Of a stretch of DNA of 64,000 nt, positions 53,601-62,566 are shown one piece after another. The notes under the pieces were generated by a model. The model saw only the letters and a program-made list of their open reading frames with translations, was not told the DNA's origin and searched no databases. Within the stretch, counting starts at the first letter, position 1. Every line of letters begins with the position of its first letter. A program made the position numbers and the translations under genes. This DNA comes from UBA5614 sp034678545 (lineage in GTDB: Bacteria > Cloacimonadota > Cloacimonadia > Cloacimonadales > Cloacimonadaceae), in assembly GCA_034678545.1 (NCBI GenBank), contig JAXDBS010000024.1, forward strand, positions 1 to 64,000, given 5' to 3'.

Positions 53601-56600
53601 CAGCGGTTGGAGGAGGCGCCGGCCAGCAAATCGAACACCGGGGTTCCGTAAACGGGGTCTTTCTTGATGTCCACGGTGAAATAATCGGGCTGGAAATTCA
53701 GGTAGCTGACCTCGTCGTCATCGGCCAATTCGTAGCTGAGGGAAGCCCCGGTCTCGTATGAATCGGTGGTGGAGCCCCCGATGGTCAAAGCGGTCTCGAA
53801 GGTGAATCCGGCTGTGCCGCCTATGCCGTTGACCGCCACGCCGATCTCCGTGCCGAAGGAGGAACTGACTGTCACGTCGAAGTTGTGCGTGTAGGTGGTA
53901 TTGGTCGTGGCTGTCTCTTCATAGAGGTATCCTGCCCCGGCATTGAAAGAGACATTGCTCGGATGGTTGGGGTTGGTTACGGCGTTGGCGATGTTGTCCG
54001 AGTTCATGTCAACGTAACTTTGCCACATGGAGGCAGAGGTGCTGTCGCCTATGGCCAGAAGGTTGGGAATCACATTGTTCAGGATTTGCGCTTCCGTGTA
54101 CATATAGACTGTGGCAAAGCCATCCGGCACTACCATGACGTTGTTGCGGACCATCACCGCCTGGGTGGTGTCATTCCACACAACCTCCCTGGTTAGGCCC
54201 CAGATCAGGTTGAGAGCGCCCCCCACGTAGAGATCGGATTCGCGCCCGATCAGCATGTCCCGGTCAGAGGTTTTATATTCCTCTGAGGTGGTCAGAGTCA
54301 GTTTGACTTCCTTGGAGTCCGTTTGTTTATACTGGCAGGACAAGCCGAAACTGAGGTCAAAGGTGAAGTCCCATTCGGTCTGGACTGAGAAGATCATCCC
54401 GGCTTCCGTGACGATGTTGGCCCCCAGGTGAAGATTCCTATAGGTTCCGGCCTCGTATTTGCTGCTGCAGGCAATGCTCATCGCCGTGGAGGTGCTGCTG
54501 GAATTTTTAAAAGAAGCATAGCTGGCGTCTCCGGGGGGATCATGCAGGATCAGGAACGGCAACTCCGGAGACGTGGTGGCGTAGGTGCTTTCCGTTGGCC
54601 TGGCGCCTTGGATAACCGCCCAATCGGTTTGAGTTGCATAGCGGTCAAGCTGTGTTTCATGGATCGTGACTTCCAGCATATTCTGATAGGGGCGCTCCCC
54701 TCCGTCCAGGATGTTGGGCAGATAGGGGGCGAAACGGTAGTAATAAGTTTGCTCGCCGGAAAAGTCGGCATCCGTTTCGCTGACGGCCCCTACGTCGTCC
54801 GTGATGTGGATGTCGCAATCGGTCAGCCAGGTCTTGCGTTCAGGAAATCCGGGCAGGCTGTAGTCCTCCATTGCCCTGATCTGCAATTCGATCCATTCAT
54901 TCTGCTCAAGCACATAAAAGCCGTACAGGGAATCCGTATCTGAGCTCAGGAATTTCAGCTCCAGCCCGGCCGGCCATTCAACCTCAGCCTGCAGGTCCGC
55001 ATGCCATTCAAAGCGCAGGGTGTCCGGAGCTGTATTGGCGTCCGTCAGGTCAAGATGTTGGGTCTTGATGGACTGGAACTGGTCATTCACCGCCAGGGCA
55101 AAGGGATCGTCCCCGGCCGGATTGACAGTGACATTAAAATCTAGCGGAGGTATTGATGCCACCAGGACCATGCCCGTGTACCAGTCCTCTCCCGTAACCT
55201 CGCGGCTGTAAAGGCCGTCCAGCGAGCTCAGGGATATGTCAAACTCGCCGATGGGATAGGAATCGCTGCCACCCGCCACCTGGACCAGCAGCCCTGTGGT
55301 AAACACATCCAAAAAATCAATCCCGGTCCTGGGATAGGTGACCACTCCCAGGTTCCATTCCCGGTCGAATGTATGGGCCTTGTAACTGACAGAAACCAGG
55401 CAGTCTGTCCCGTGTTCCACCTCCATCACGTAGTAACCTTCCTCATCGGTCATGACCACCGGCACCGCTTGGGACCCGTTCAGGAAAAGAGTGGCGCCCG
55501 CCACCGGGCAGACCGTTCCGTAATACCTGATATGCCCCGAGATCGGGATCATGGAGTTGTCAATGAAGTCCACGTTATCGGCACTGATGTTGCTGATGGA
55601 GAGCGTGACCAGGCGCTGTTCGGGCTGGAACATGTGGCCCGGCTTGCTGGGCGTCACAGTGAAAGTGGTGTAATTGCCGTACGGGATCTGGGAGATCACA
55701 TAGGCTCCCCAGTTGTCTGTGACCCCGCCCAGCATGATGCCGGGCTCGTCTGTGCTCCAGGCAGCGTTGGTGACTGCTATGTGGGCAAAGTTGGTGGCGT
55801 CGAACACCTGGCCGCCGGTGCCTTCGTTCATTGCCCAGTAGCCGATCAGACCGGCGGAATTCCAAGCCGGCACCAGGTTCATGTGGTTTTGGATCTCCTC
55901 CTGGGTTCGGGCTGTGTTCCACAGGCGGAGGTCATCCAGGTATCCCGTTAAAGATGTACTGTCAGTAAATATCCGGCCTCCGGGCGTATCGGTCAGGAGG
56001 AGCGAAGAATCCGCCACGCAGAACCCATCGAGGTAAAGGCTGGCGACTTCAGCGGCAGCGTCATAGCTGAGCGCGATGTGATGCCAGGCGTTGTCATTGA
56101 CGAGCAGGGAATCGTTTTCCTGTATGAGCGAGCTGTCGCCGTCCGTGTAAAGCAGTTGGCCGGAGGACGTGATCTTTAGCTGCTTCAGGTCTGTTTCCGC
56201 GTCATCAGTTTTGGAGAGCAAAGCAAGCTCGGACACGGATGTCCTGACCCAGGTTTCCAGCGTAAAGCTGTTTCCCAGGTCCGCGTCCGGAGCTGCCACT
56301 TCGAAATATGAGCCGGCCGCGAACTGCAGGCAATAGCCTCCGGAAGGTTCGAGCGAGATTTTCACTCCCGACACAGGATTGTTGTTGGGAGTTTGGACCT
56401 TGCCTGTGATGATGCCGTTGGGCTTGATATAGCCGGTGTCGGTTATGGGGTTGGACAGCTCTCCCCCGGCATAGGCCAGCAAAGTGTAGGAATGCATCTG
56501 GCCGGGGATGGCGCTGTAATCGGCATAAACTGTGATGTGAGGATAGAGCGTTACCTGCAGGGAGCCGTCCCTGAAAATCTGGAATCCGTCGTTCGGCAGG

Positions 56601-59600
56601 TAGTTGTCTGGATAACTCCAGCTCAAATACACGTGTCCTGGATAATCATTGCTGCCGTCCGTTGCTGAAAAGTCAGAGGGATCCAGCAGGCCCTGGAATT
56701 CACAGGCCCCGATATCGGGCCTGTCATAAATGCTTAGGGTGTGAGCGTGGATGCGCGGATTTCCCATGATATCTGTCAGGGGCAGGTCCGGGTAGCTGGC
56801 CGGGTCGGGTATCCCCCTGTTCATGCAGGGCGAGGTGGACAGCAGGATATAGTATTCCTGGGCGGCTGGATCGAACCTGGGATCGGAATTGATATTGGTC
56901 GGGCCGCTGCAGCCGCCCTGTACGTTACAATATAACACAATCATGGATCCTGATATCGGTGAGTTCCCGTTGTTCCAGATGATGCAACCGAACACCCTGG
57001 CATATTCAGAGTTGCTGGCCAGGATGGCTCCCGGGCTTCCGGTGGAATCGTTATCTGCGATTGTAAGATGGGCCAGTAGCGGATCGGCGTTCTCCAGATA
57101 GACCGCGCTGCCACCCCCGGAAGCGCTGTTATGATGCAGAATCGTATTGTAGAATTCGGCAGAGGAGTTAAGCACGGCCAAGGCGCCTCCCTGTTCGGCT
57201 GTGCCTTCGCTTAAAGTGCAGTTGCTGACGTTTAATTTATCATAGCCGTCCACATAGATCATGCCGCCTTCAGGCAGGTCCCCGCCTCCGGCCAGGCCAT
57301 GGCTGAGTTCACAGTAGGATACAAATGATGTATCTGCAGCGTTGTTTTGACCCAGGAAGGCCAGGCCGTCCCAGCCCGCTACTTCGTTTTGGGCTGTGAG
57401 GATAATGCCGCTGCTGCTTGTCCCTGTTGCGTCCAGGCTTCCGTAAACGTCAATGCCTGTCTGGGGAGCGAACTGCAGATTGGCTCCATCGGGAATGGCC
57501 AGTTCAGTTCCATGCGGAATTGTCAGATTGTGGTTTATGCTCATGCTTCCCGAAAGTGTAAAGTCATAAGGCACAACTCCTGATGCCGACTGGTCTTCAT
57601 AAGCGCCCAGGTCAATACGGGCGAGGAGTGAGTCTACCTGCGCATTCACGCTGCCGGTTGGGAGATATATCCTGGGGTTGCCTGCAATATCAGACTGGCT
57701 GAGAGCGGAATTCGGTTCACCCCGGTTGATGCAGGGCGACCAGGCTTTGAGGCTATAAGGATGTTCTCCTGTACCAGTAAATTCTGGGTCAATATCTAGA
57801 CAAAATTCATAATTGCCGGTATAAGTTTCTCCTGATTCCAATCCGAAAGCGCTGGACCCGCCCTGTATGTCGCAATAACGGATATCCGGGTCGTCCCATC
57901 CCAGATATATCTGACTGCCTGCTGCAGCTGTATTCCCCCAGACTATGTTATTGCACAATCTGATAGTTGATTCATCGTAGCGAATGCCACCCCCGCTTTC
58001 TGTAGCGTGATTATCTGCTATGGTATTGTTTCTGAATTTATCCCTTTCCGGATCGCTCAGTTCGGCCAGACAACCAACTATTCTGATTCCACCTCCAATT
58101 CGGGATATATTGTTGGCTATCAAGTTGTTTACTACCGGTCCGGGATAACTGTAATTGCAAGCAATTTCAATACCCCCGCCAGTTATACCTGAATCATTAT
58201 AAAGCACTGAATTGTTTTCTAATTTGATATAACTTGCATATGAGCTGATCCCTCCGCCAATGTTTATTGCTCTGTTATGACTCAGGAGCGAATTGGATAA
58301 ACGCATCCTGGTTGTCGATAAGATATTGATCGCACCTCCAGCAAACCCATCCTCCAGAACCGGATCCAGATTATTGCCACTGGCTTTGGCATATTCAAGG
58401 ATGCAGTGATCAATGATAGTAGAATCCGATACGTCAGTGGTATTGACTGTGATTCCATTCCAGCTTCCGGCTGTTGTCAAAGAATCAATCGGTTCCCAGA
58501 ATCCTGTCGTATCGGCCACAGTAAAGCGGATTTCATTCCCGGCAGTACCGAGAGCCTGCAGACTGCCTTTAGCCAAGATTCCGTAGTGTCCCAGGAAATT
58601 GAGCGTAGCCCCGGGACTAATCGTCAACTTAACAGTGGATGGGATTGTAATATCCCCCCAGACGGTAATGGTTTTGACGGGGAAGGTCAGGTTTGCTGCC
58701 AGGGTGCCCTTGTAATAATACCCGTTTTCAGGCCAGTCGGAATCAGGCTTCGTGCCACCATAGGCAAAGGCGTTGATCAGGCCGGAGCGGTTGAATATAA
58801 TGGCTGTTGACGTCTCGTTAAAAATGTAATTAGCCAGCAGCCCTGAGATTGAACCGGTCAGTTCCTGATGCCTGTAATCCCAGATCTGGTTAGCAGTCAG
58901 GGCTGTGTTCCAGATCCGCACCTGGTCTATTACGCCGGGAAAGACAGCTCCTCCCGCCGCTGAATTGCCGATGTCCCACTGGTCAGTAGTGCCGGGGGTG
59001 ATAAGCGCCGGCCCGCTGCGCGTAACTGAGTTGGCCAGCCAGCCGTTTATATATAAAGCGCATAATCCGTTGGTGTTCACAGACACCGTCACATGATACC
59101 ACTGATTGGCCTTGAACCCACTCCAGGATAACGAAAACGATCCTGTTGTCAGATACACCGTGGCATTGACCTGGTCGTTCAGCAGGCTGATTTGGGTCAG
59201 CGAGGTATGCTTGAGGATCATCCTGGTTGAGGTGGGCAGCGTTTCAGCTTTTACCCAGGCCTCCGCCGTGAACTGCGTAACTGAAGTGGTCCACAGGTTG
59301 GGGAACTGCACCCAGGCATTGCCGGCAGCGAACCGGTAAGCCTTGTCCCCGGAATAGGTCTCCTCCAACTGAGTGGCAGGCTGCTGCAGGTATGTGGCAG
59401 TTCCATAGAATTCCCCGATGGTATTATCTGTAACATCGTAGTATCCAGGTATATATGACAGATATGTATCAAAACTGAAGTAGGTTAAAAGGCCCGTCTC
59501 GGTTCCCTGCATTTTGTTGTAGCGGTTGAAACTGACCTGATTTTGTGACCGGGCATAATTCCAGATGCGCAGCTCGTCGATTTTGCCCTTGAAGCAAGTT

Positions 59601-60094
59601 GAACCTTCCTTCCTGCTGCTGATGACAGGAAACTGATTGTGAGTGGGATTGGGGGTTACCGGCAAGGGCCACGACGCCCCCAACGCACCGTCCTTGTAGA
59701 CATACCTGTTGGTTCCGCTGCGTACCGCGGCAAAATGGTGCCATTGATTTGCTGTATTTGAAATTTCCACGCCTATGGGAACCCCATCCACCCGGAAGAC
59801 CAGGTAACTCTCATTATAACCCGTATCGTAATCCAAAAAGATGGACCAGTGGTTGCCGGTAGGGTTTGAACCGATATTGTCAATAATAAACTGGTCTGAT
59901 GTGATGTCTCTCAAGTTCAGCCAGAGCTCGATGGTGAAATCCCCTGCGAATACATCATTGCTGGCGATGGAGATCGTTTGGTTCTGGCTTTCATACTGCG
60001 GCGGGTTCAATTGCGCGCAGTTGGTGAAATGGTACGCCCCGAAGACACAAGTGATGCCTGTAAAAAGCAGGCAGATGAAAAAAATCCTTTTCAT
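50657..60094 (-). CDS. Giant modular secreted protein with LamG, beta-helix and Ig-like domains
   Basis: 3145 residues from the ATG at 60094, which has AAGGAG six bases upstream and begins a clear signal peptide (MKRIFFICLLFTGITCVFG); the longer frame upstream is probably untranslated. Two LamG/concanavalin-like domains come first (FAGDFTIELWLNLRD, VTQFTAEAWVKAE), then a parallel beta-helix (~520-1240), a third LamG (LGNSFTLETWVRTS) and carboxypeptidase-regulatory-like modules (ISGHIRYYGTVCPVAGATLF). A Ser/Thr-rich alternating region lies near 2050-2140, followed by a Big_5-like domain, two GWNW repeats and a C-terminal Fn3-like domain (LTLSWDESVGVDSYKVFAS). No catalytic site is seen. It is probably an adhesin or glycan-binding surface protein. 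Confidence 0.85.
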   Translation of the reverse strand: MKRIFFICLLFTGITCVFGAYHFTNCAQLNPPQYESQNQTISIASNDVFAGDFTIELWLNLRDITSDQFIIDNIGSNPTGNHWSIFLDYDTGYNESYLVFRVDGVPIGVEISNTANQWHHFAAVRSGTNRYVYKDGALGASWPLPVTPNPTHNQFPVISSRKEGSTCFKGKIDELRIWNYARSQNQVSFNRYNKMQGTETGLLTYFSFDTYLSYIPGYYDVTDNTIGEFYGTATYLQQPATQLEETYSGDKAYRFAAGNAWVQFPNLWTTSVTQFTAEAWVKAETLPTSTRMILKHTSLTQISLLNDQVNATVYLTTGSFSLSWSGFKANQWYHVTVSVNTNGLCALYINGWLANSVTRSGPALITPGTTDQWDIGNSAAGGAVFPGVIDQVRIWNTALTANQIWDYRHQELTGSISGLLANYIFNETSTAIIFNRSGLINAFAYGGTKPDSDWPENGYYYKGTLAANLTFPVKTITVWGDITIPSTVKLTISPGATLNFLGHYGILAKGSLQALGTAGNEIRFTVADTTGFWEPIDSLTTAGSWNGITVNTTDVSDSTIIDHCILEYAKASGNNLDPVLEDGFAGGAINILSTTRMRLSNSLLSHNRAINIGGGISSYASYIKLENNSVLYNDSGITGGGIEIACNYSYPGPVVNNLIANNISRIGGGIRIVGCLAELSDPERDKFRNNTIADNHATESGGGIRYDESTIRLCNNIVWGNTAAAGSQIYLGWDDPDIRYCDIQGGSSAFGLESGETYTGNYEFCLDIDPEFTGTGEHPYSLKAWSPCINRGEPNSALSQSDIAGNPRIYLPTGSVNAQVDSLLARIDLGAYEDQSASGVVPYDFTLSGSMSINHNLTIPHGTELAIPDGANLQFAPQTGIDVYGSLDATGTSSSGIILTAQNEVAGWDGLAFLGQNNAADTSFVSYCELSHGLAGGGDLPEGGMIYVDGYDKLNVSNCTLSEGTAEQGGALAVLNSSAEFYNTILHHNSASGGGSAVYLENADPLLAHLTIADNDSTGSPGAILASNSEYARVFGCIIWNNGNSPISGSMIVLYCNVQGGCSGPTNINSDPRFDPAAQEYYILLSTSPCMNRGIPDPASYPDLPLTDIMGNPRIHAHTLSIYDRPDIGACEFQGLLDPSDFSATDGSNDYPGHVYLSWSYPDNYLPNDGFQIFRDGSLQVTLYPHITVYADYSAIPGQMHSYTLLAYAGGELSNPITDTGYIKPNGIITGKVQTPNNNPVSGVKISLEPSGGYCLQFAAGSYFEVAAPDADLGNSFTLETWVRTSVSELALLSKTDDAETDLKQLKITSSGQLLYTDGDSSLIQENDSLLVNDNAWHHIALSYDAAAEVASLYLDGFCVADSSLLLTDTPGGRIFTDSTSLTGYLDDLRLWNTARTQEEIQNHMNLVPAWNSAGLIGYWAMNEGTGGQVFDATNFAHIAVTNAAWSTDEPGIMLGGVTDNWGAYVISQIPYGNYTTFTVTPSKPGHMFQPEQRLVTLSISNISADNVDFIDNSMIPISGHIRYYGTVCPVAGATLFLNGSQAVPVVMTDEEGYYVMEVEHGTDCLVSVSYKAHTFDREWNLGVVTYPRTGIDFLDVFTTGLLVQVAGGSDSYPIGEFDISLSSLDGLYSREVTGEDWYTGMVLVASIPPLDFNVTVNPAGDDPFALAVNDQFQSIKTQHLDLTDANTAPDTLRFEWHADLQAEVEWPAGLELKFLSSDTDSLYGFYVLEQNEWIELQIRAMEDYSLPGFPERKTWLTDCDIHITDDVGAVSETDADFSGEQTYYYRFAPYLPNILDGGERPYQNMLEVTIHETQLDRYATQTDWAVIQGARPTESTYATTSPELPFLILHDPPGDASYASFKNSSSTSTAMSIACSSKYEAGTYRNLHLGANIVTEAGMIFSVQTEWDFTFDLSFGLSCQYKQTDSKEVKLTLTTSEEYKTSDRDMLIGRESDLYVGGALNLIWGLTREVVWNDTTQAVMVRNNVMVVPDGFATVYMYTEAQILNNVIPNLLAIGDSTSASMWQSYVDMNSDNIANAVTNPNHPSNVSFNAGAGYLYEETATTNTTYTHNFDVTVSSSFGTEIGVAVNGIGGTAGFTFETALTIGGSTTDSYETGASLSYELADDDEVSYLNFQPDYFTVDIKKDPVYGTPVFDLLAGASSNRWEPNTLPRDGVSFSANTYTVSGLQSGEAAAFLLYLGNTSQTNEYRRYFLTLKHETNPGGAIVKINGLPVVDRMAFDVPPGQQVQAVMTVEQGPAAYECEGLTLEFYAEGDRGHDGPEGHSFWMQKSFNVYWEPPYSRVSIARPEDNWIVSQASGNHLEIMLTDYDLDKPNFTSLVLQYKQPQSSDWLPALEIPRDSLTAHPEYIIVNWEVGALSEGSYQLRAGTTDSIQDDYYTNSLSGIIDRSSPEVWGLPQPADGILQSGDLISVSFTEAIDPNSLLPGSVSLVVVRTEMEVDVNAQISGNALSIVPNIANYWLENETLEATVQGITDVLGNPLAAPVSWEFYVNANPVYWAQPVIEVIKPLGDPLTVTAQLYNSGGQTSSFTLAGLPEWLTADPGSGSLLPLENQEIIFSVSDQLGYGLFRDTVFADIPALGREPLVFEISVLTNPPGWASTQFNSYDYSMTITGQLFLEEALSADPNDVIGAFVYDAGTGEYTCHGAAALTGVPYQPGSYQFFLTVYSDLDNYEQLCFRVWDSSAAKEHFGIQEAFYFESGMVHGTPLNPVVIHVNPELYASTGCNAGWNWLSVNLLNSSSMSVDSLLASLDPAANDIVKNQTAYAQFVPGLGWVGDLEALSTTEAFKLKLSQKDDLQVTGLLQDPDLTPVSYVSGWNWIGYLPHVSISVNQALANLANVLTGDLVKSQGGYSQYLEGYGWFGSMLFMNPGKGYMLKTASAGSFTYPDYAIARDGQEDVYARDVERLRDLSDWNVDPGDYEFTSNITAVALLNDSLLNLSNMILGAFWGDECRGVAAPVQVVDKWVFFLTQYSNLPNQMLSYKLYLADGGITYTALETLPFVNNQVLGDPLVPFQFNFGQPDLSEPRNLALSVSDGLLTLSWDESVGVDSYKVFASDYPDQGFIDVTVSGSFARSSASMEQGLIASKTARYSHCQPTARSRVSWIAALPEAEQKYYYVLAVRDGVRR

Positions 60095-60482
60095 GGCATG
60101 CTCCTTTCTGTGCAAATGTTTTATTATGATAATACTATTAGGATTGGATAGATGGTCTGGAATGTAATGGATCAGAGGATTTTGGGTGGATTTTATTTGA
60201 GCTCTGCCCTTATGCCGTTGTAAGATGCACTCTCCGAAACCGGTCAGGTGCTCGCTCAAGCCTGGCATGACTCCCCCTTGGAGTGGCATGCTTGGTTATT
60301 TTTTCCCCTTTACAATTACCTCTTCAGCCTTACTGACTTGCTCCCGGACAAAAATGTGCTTATGCCCTTCATGTCCTGAACAGCCTGTGAAGTGCTACTG
60401 TTTTTCTTTCTTTAGAGTTTTTCCTGCTTTATGGGCTGTCAAGTCTTTTTTTATATCCGGGCAGAGTCTGCGTCCAAAGGAA
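60095..60482. other. Leader region of the giant gene and intergenic stretch
   Basis: These ~390 bases lie between the giant gene start and the terminator-like hairpin of the permease remnant. On the minus strand, A+T-rich sequence (about 60118-60150) just upstream of the ribosome-binding site may hold a -10 box, but no convincing promoter pair was found. No gene is recognised. Confidence 0.5.
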
Positions 60483-60506
60483 AAGGCAGGACTGATATCC
60501 TGCCTT
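60483..60506 (-). terminator. Terminator-like hairpin after the permease remnant
   Basis: AAGGCAGGA and TCCTGCCTT form a perfect nine-base-pair stem with a six-base loop, about 20 bases beyond the permease stop codon. The T-tract on the minus strand is interrupted (TTCCTTT), so termination may be weak. Confidence 0.5.
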
Positions 60507-60525
60507 CTCCGGTTATCTTTAGACT

Positions 60526-60840
60526 TTATTTCAGATGCGAGAGATCGAATCCCGGAATAAAGAGCTTCTTCTCCAGCCTGTCGGTCAGCTTGGACACGAT
60601 CCAGATCAAGCCGAGATAAACGGCGCTGATCAGCAGGTAGATCTGCAGGTGATAAAACGTGTCGGAAGCGAAGAACTTGGCCTGCGCCAGCAGTTCCGGC
60701 TCCTGGATGATGTAGGCGACGGAAGTGTATTTAACCAGGTAGATGATCTCTTTCGCCGCCTGCCATTTGGACAGCCCGATGGCATAGGCTGATTTCATTT
60801 GTTCAGTGGTGATGGGGAGAAATCCGCCTTTCTCTGGTTT
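60526..60840 (-). pseudogene. C-terminal fragment of an amino-acid ABC transporter permease (GlnP/HisM type)
   Basis: About 105 residues resemble the end of polar-amino-acid permeases: AYAIGLSKWQAAKEIIYLVK corresponds to the EAA loop that contacts the ATPase. YTSVAYIIQEPELLAQAK and a last membrane helix (IYLLISAVYLGLIWIVSKL) with LTDRLEKKL follow. A full permease has 210-250 residues; everything upstream of the EAA-loop region is missing. The reading frame continues into repeat copy C, which encodes nonsense (TQYGQCPYWVRNGS). No start codon with a ribosome-binding site or partner ATPase gene is present. It is best read as a gene broken at the repeat. Confidence 0.75.
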
Positions 60841-60846
60841 GTCCCC

Positions 60847-60927
60847 CTTTTGCACTACGGACCCATTACGGACCCAATACGGACATTGTCCGTATTGGGT
60901 CCGTAATGCTTCCAAGGGCGAAGCAGG
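60847..60927 (-). repeat. Dispersed palindromic repeat, copy C
   Basis: On the minus strand it reads CTGCTTCGCCCTTGGAAGC, ATTACGGACCC, AATACGGAC, a four-base loop, GTCCGTATTGGG, TCCGTAATGGG, TCCGTAGTGCAAAAGG. It matches copies A and B in the 3' half and has a longer palindromic arm in the 5' half. It abuts the broken end of the permease fragment. 60928-61144 holds nothing further that I recognise apart from a TTGACA at 61055. Confidence 0.85.
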
Positions 60928-61144
60928 ATTGACAAGTCAAAAAGCCAACGCGCCAATCCTACAAAATCCATACTGGATACTCGGTCAACTGCTGCGGGAG
61001 ATTTGCTGAAAACACCTTTCCGGCTGTGCTGAGACTTATAGGCAAAATCAAAGCTTGACAAACAACGGCGAGGCAGCAATAGTCGGATTTGATCTTGCAG
61101 TCCATTCTTTTGAAATGGGTGCTGCGATACAACTGGAGGTGGTT

Positions 61145-62512
61145 ATGGTCAGGAGAGCGGTCCTGCTGTTCATTGTTTTGCTTCCCGTCTGGCTGGCGGC
61201 CCAGGACATGCCGTTCAGTGTCAAATCCCAGACCCGCTACAGCGCTTCAGGCCTGGTCGGGTATGAAGAGGTGGACTCAGTCAAATACTACCAGTTCCGC
61301 CTGATCCAGGAATTCAACTACAAGAAATTCCAGTTCGGGCTGGACCTTGATTTCCTGTTCGACAAGCACGCCCACCTGAAAAAAGAAGACTGGGACAACG
61401 CCCTGGACCTGCTGGGCAAGATCTACTACATGCGCTACGCCGACCAGGGGGATCCCTTTTACATCCACATCGGCGGCTTCCCGAACCGGACCATGGCCAA
61501 CGGGCTGGCCATGCTCAATTATTCCAACATGCAGCTCTATCCGGACCTGCGCAACACGGGCCTGCTCATGGGCGGCAGCCCCCACTGGCCGCTCAAGCCG
61601 ACGCTGGAGTTCTACACCTCCAATGTCGAGAAAAACCAGATCCTGTCCCTGGCCGCCCACATCCAGCCCCTGCCGGATTCCACGGTGAAGAACATAGACC
61701 AGACCGTGGTCGGGTTTTCACTGATCATGGACCGCAACCAGAAAGGCAACCTCAAGCATGTGATGGCAGATTCGCTGTACGATCAGTATTACGATGACTG
61801 GAACATCGGCGAGGGAAGGTCTGCCGCTGTCTTCAGCCTGGATTACACCATGCCGATGGTCAGCACGGAAAAGGTCGTTTTCGGCCACTACGCGGAGATC
61901 GCCCATATCCTGGACTACGGGACGGGATTCATCCTGCCGGGCCTGTATGCCGATTTCAAGTTTCTCAAGCTCAACCTGGAATACCGCATCTACGGCAGCC
62001 AGTTCGTTCCCGCCTTCTTCGACCACAGCTATGAGGAGGAAAGGGCCGTCCTGGTCCAGGACGACCTGGCCGCCCCCTACGATTCGTCCGATGTCGTGAT
62101 CAAGGAACAGATGCTGAAAGATATCAATTCCTCCCAGGGCTGGTATGGCAAGATCCAGGGCCTGATCGGCAAAAAGATCAAGGTCATGACAGCCTGGCAG
62201 GATATGTATGGCAAGGAACTCAAGACCGGCAAGTCGTTCTGGTTCAGGCTGGCGGTGGATACGCAATACAAGCGGCTGGAAAACTTCGCTTTCTCCTACC
62301 AGAAGACCAACGTGGAAAAAATGGAGCTCCAAAACCTGGTCGTGCCCGGCGGCAAGATCGAGGGCAAGCTCACCTTCCGCGTCTCCAAAAAGCGCTGGTT
62401 CCTGATCGGCAAATACTCTGAAACATACAAGGACAAGGATAAAAGCGGCGCCATCCAATGGGCCAAGGAGGCCAAACGGTCGGTGTCGGTGGGCGTGAAA
62501 TACCTGTTCTAG
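61145..62512 (+). CDS. Predicted outer-membrane beta-barrel protein of unknown function
   Basis: 455 residues from the ATG at 61145 (GGAGG upstream), giving a signal peptide (MVRRAVLLFIVLLPVWLAAQ); an in-frame start at 61055 is less likely. The mature part alternates short strands and polar loops, for example YYQFRLIQEFNYKKFQFGLD, FYIHIGGFPNRTMANG and SFWFRLAVDTQYKRLE, and ends in VSVGVKYLF with the terminal Phe usual for barrels recognised by the BAM complex. No family is recognised. It converges with the BtuG-like gene. Confidence 0.68.
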   Translation: MVRRAVLLFIVLLPVWLAAQDMPFSVKSQTRYSASGLVGYEEVDSVKYYQFRLIQEFNYKKFQFGLDLDFLFDKHAHLKKEDWDNALDLLGKIYYMRYADQGDPFYIHIGGFPNRTMANGLAMLNYSNMQLYPDLRNTGLLMGGSPHWPLKPTLEFYTSNVEKNQILSLAAHIQPLPDSTVKNIDQTVVGFSLIMDRNQKGNLKHVMADSLYDQYYDDWNIGEGRSAAVFSLDYTMPMVSTEKVVFGHYAEIAHILDYGTGFILPGLYADFKFLKLNLEYRIYGSQFVPAFFDHSYEEERAVLVQDDLAAPYDSSDVVIKEQMLKDINSSQGWYGKIQGLIGKKIKVMTAWQDMYGKELKTGKSFWFRLAVDTQYKRLENFAFSYQKTNVEKMELQNLVVPGGKIEGKLTFRVSKKRWFLIGKYSETYKDKDKSGAIQWAKEAKRSVSVGVKYLF

Positions 62513-62566
62513 CCGGTTTATTCTTTCAGACGCAGTTGTATCCGCGGTGCAGGCGGGTTTATCAGT

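Noticed and set aside
60095..60289. 65-residue N-terminal extension of the giant protein
   Set aside because: It would place the signal peptide internally, while the ATG at 60094 has a perfect AAGGAG site.
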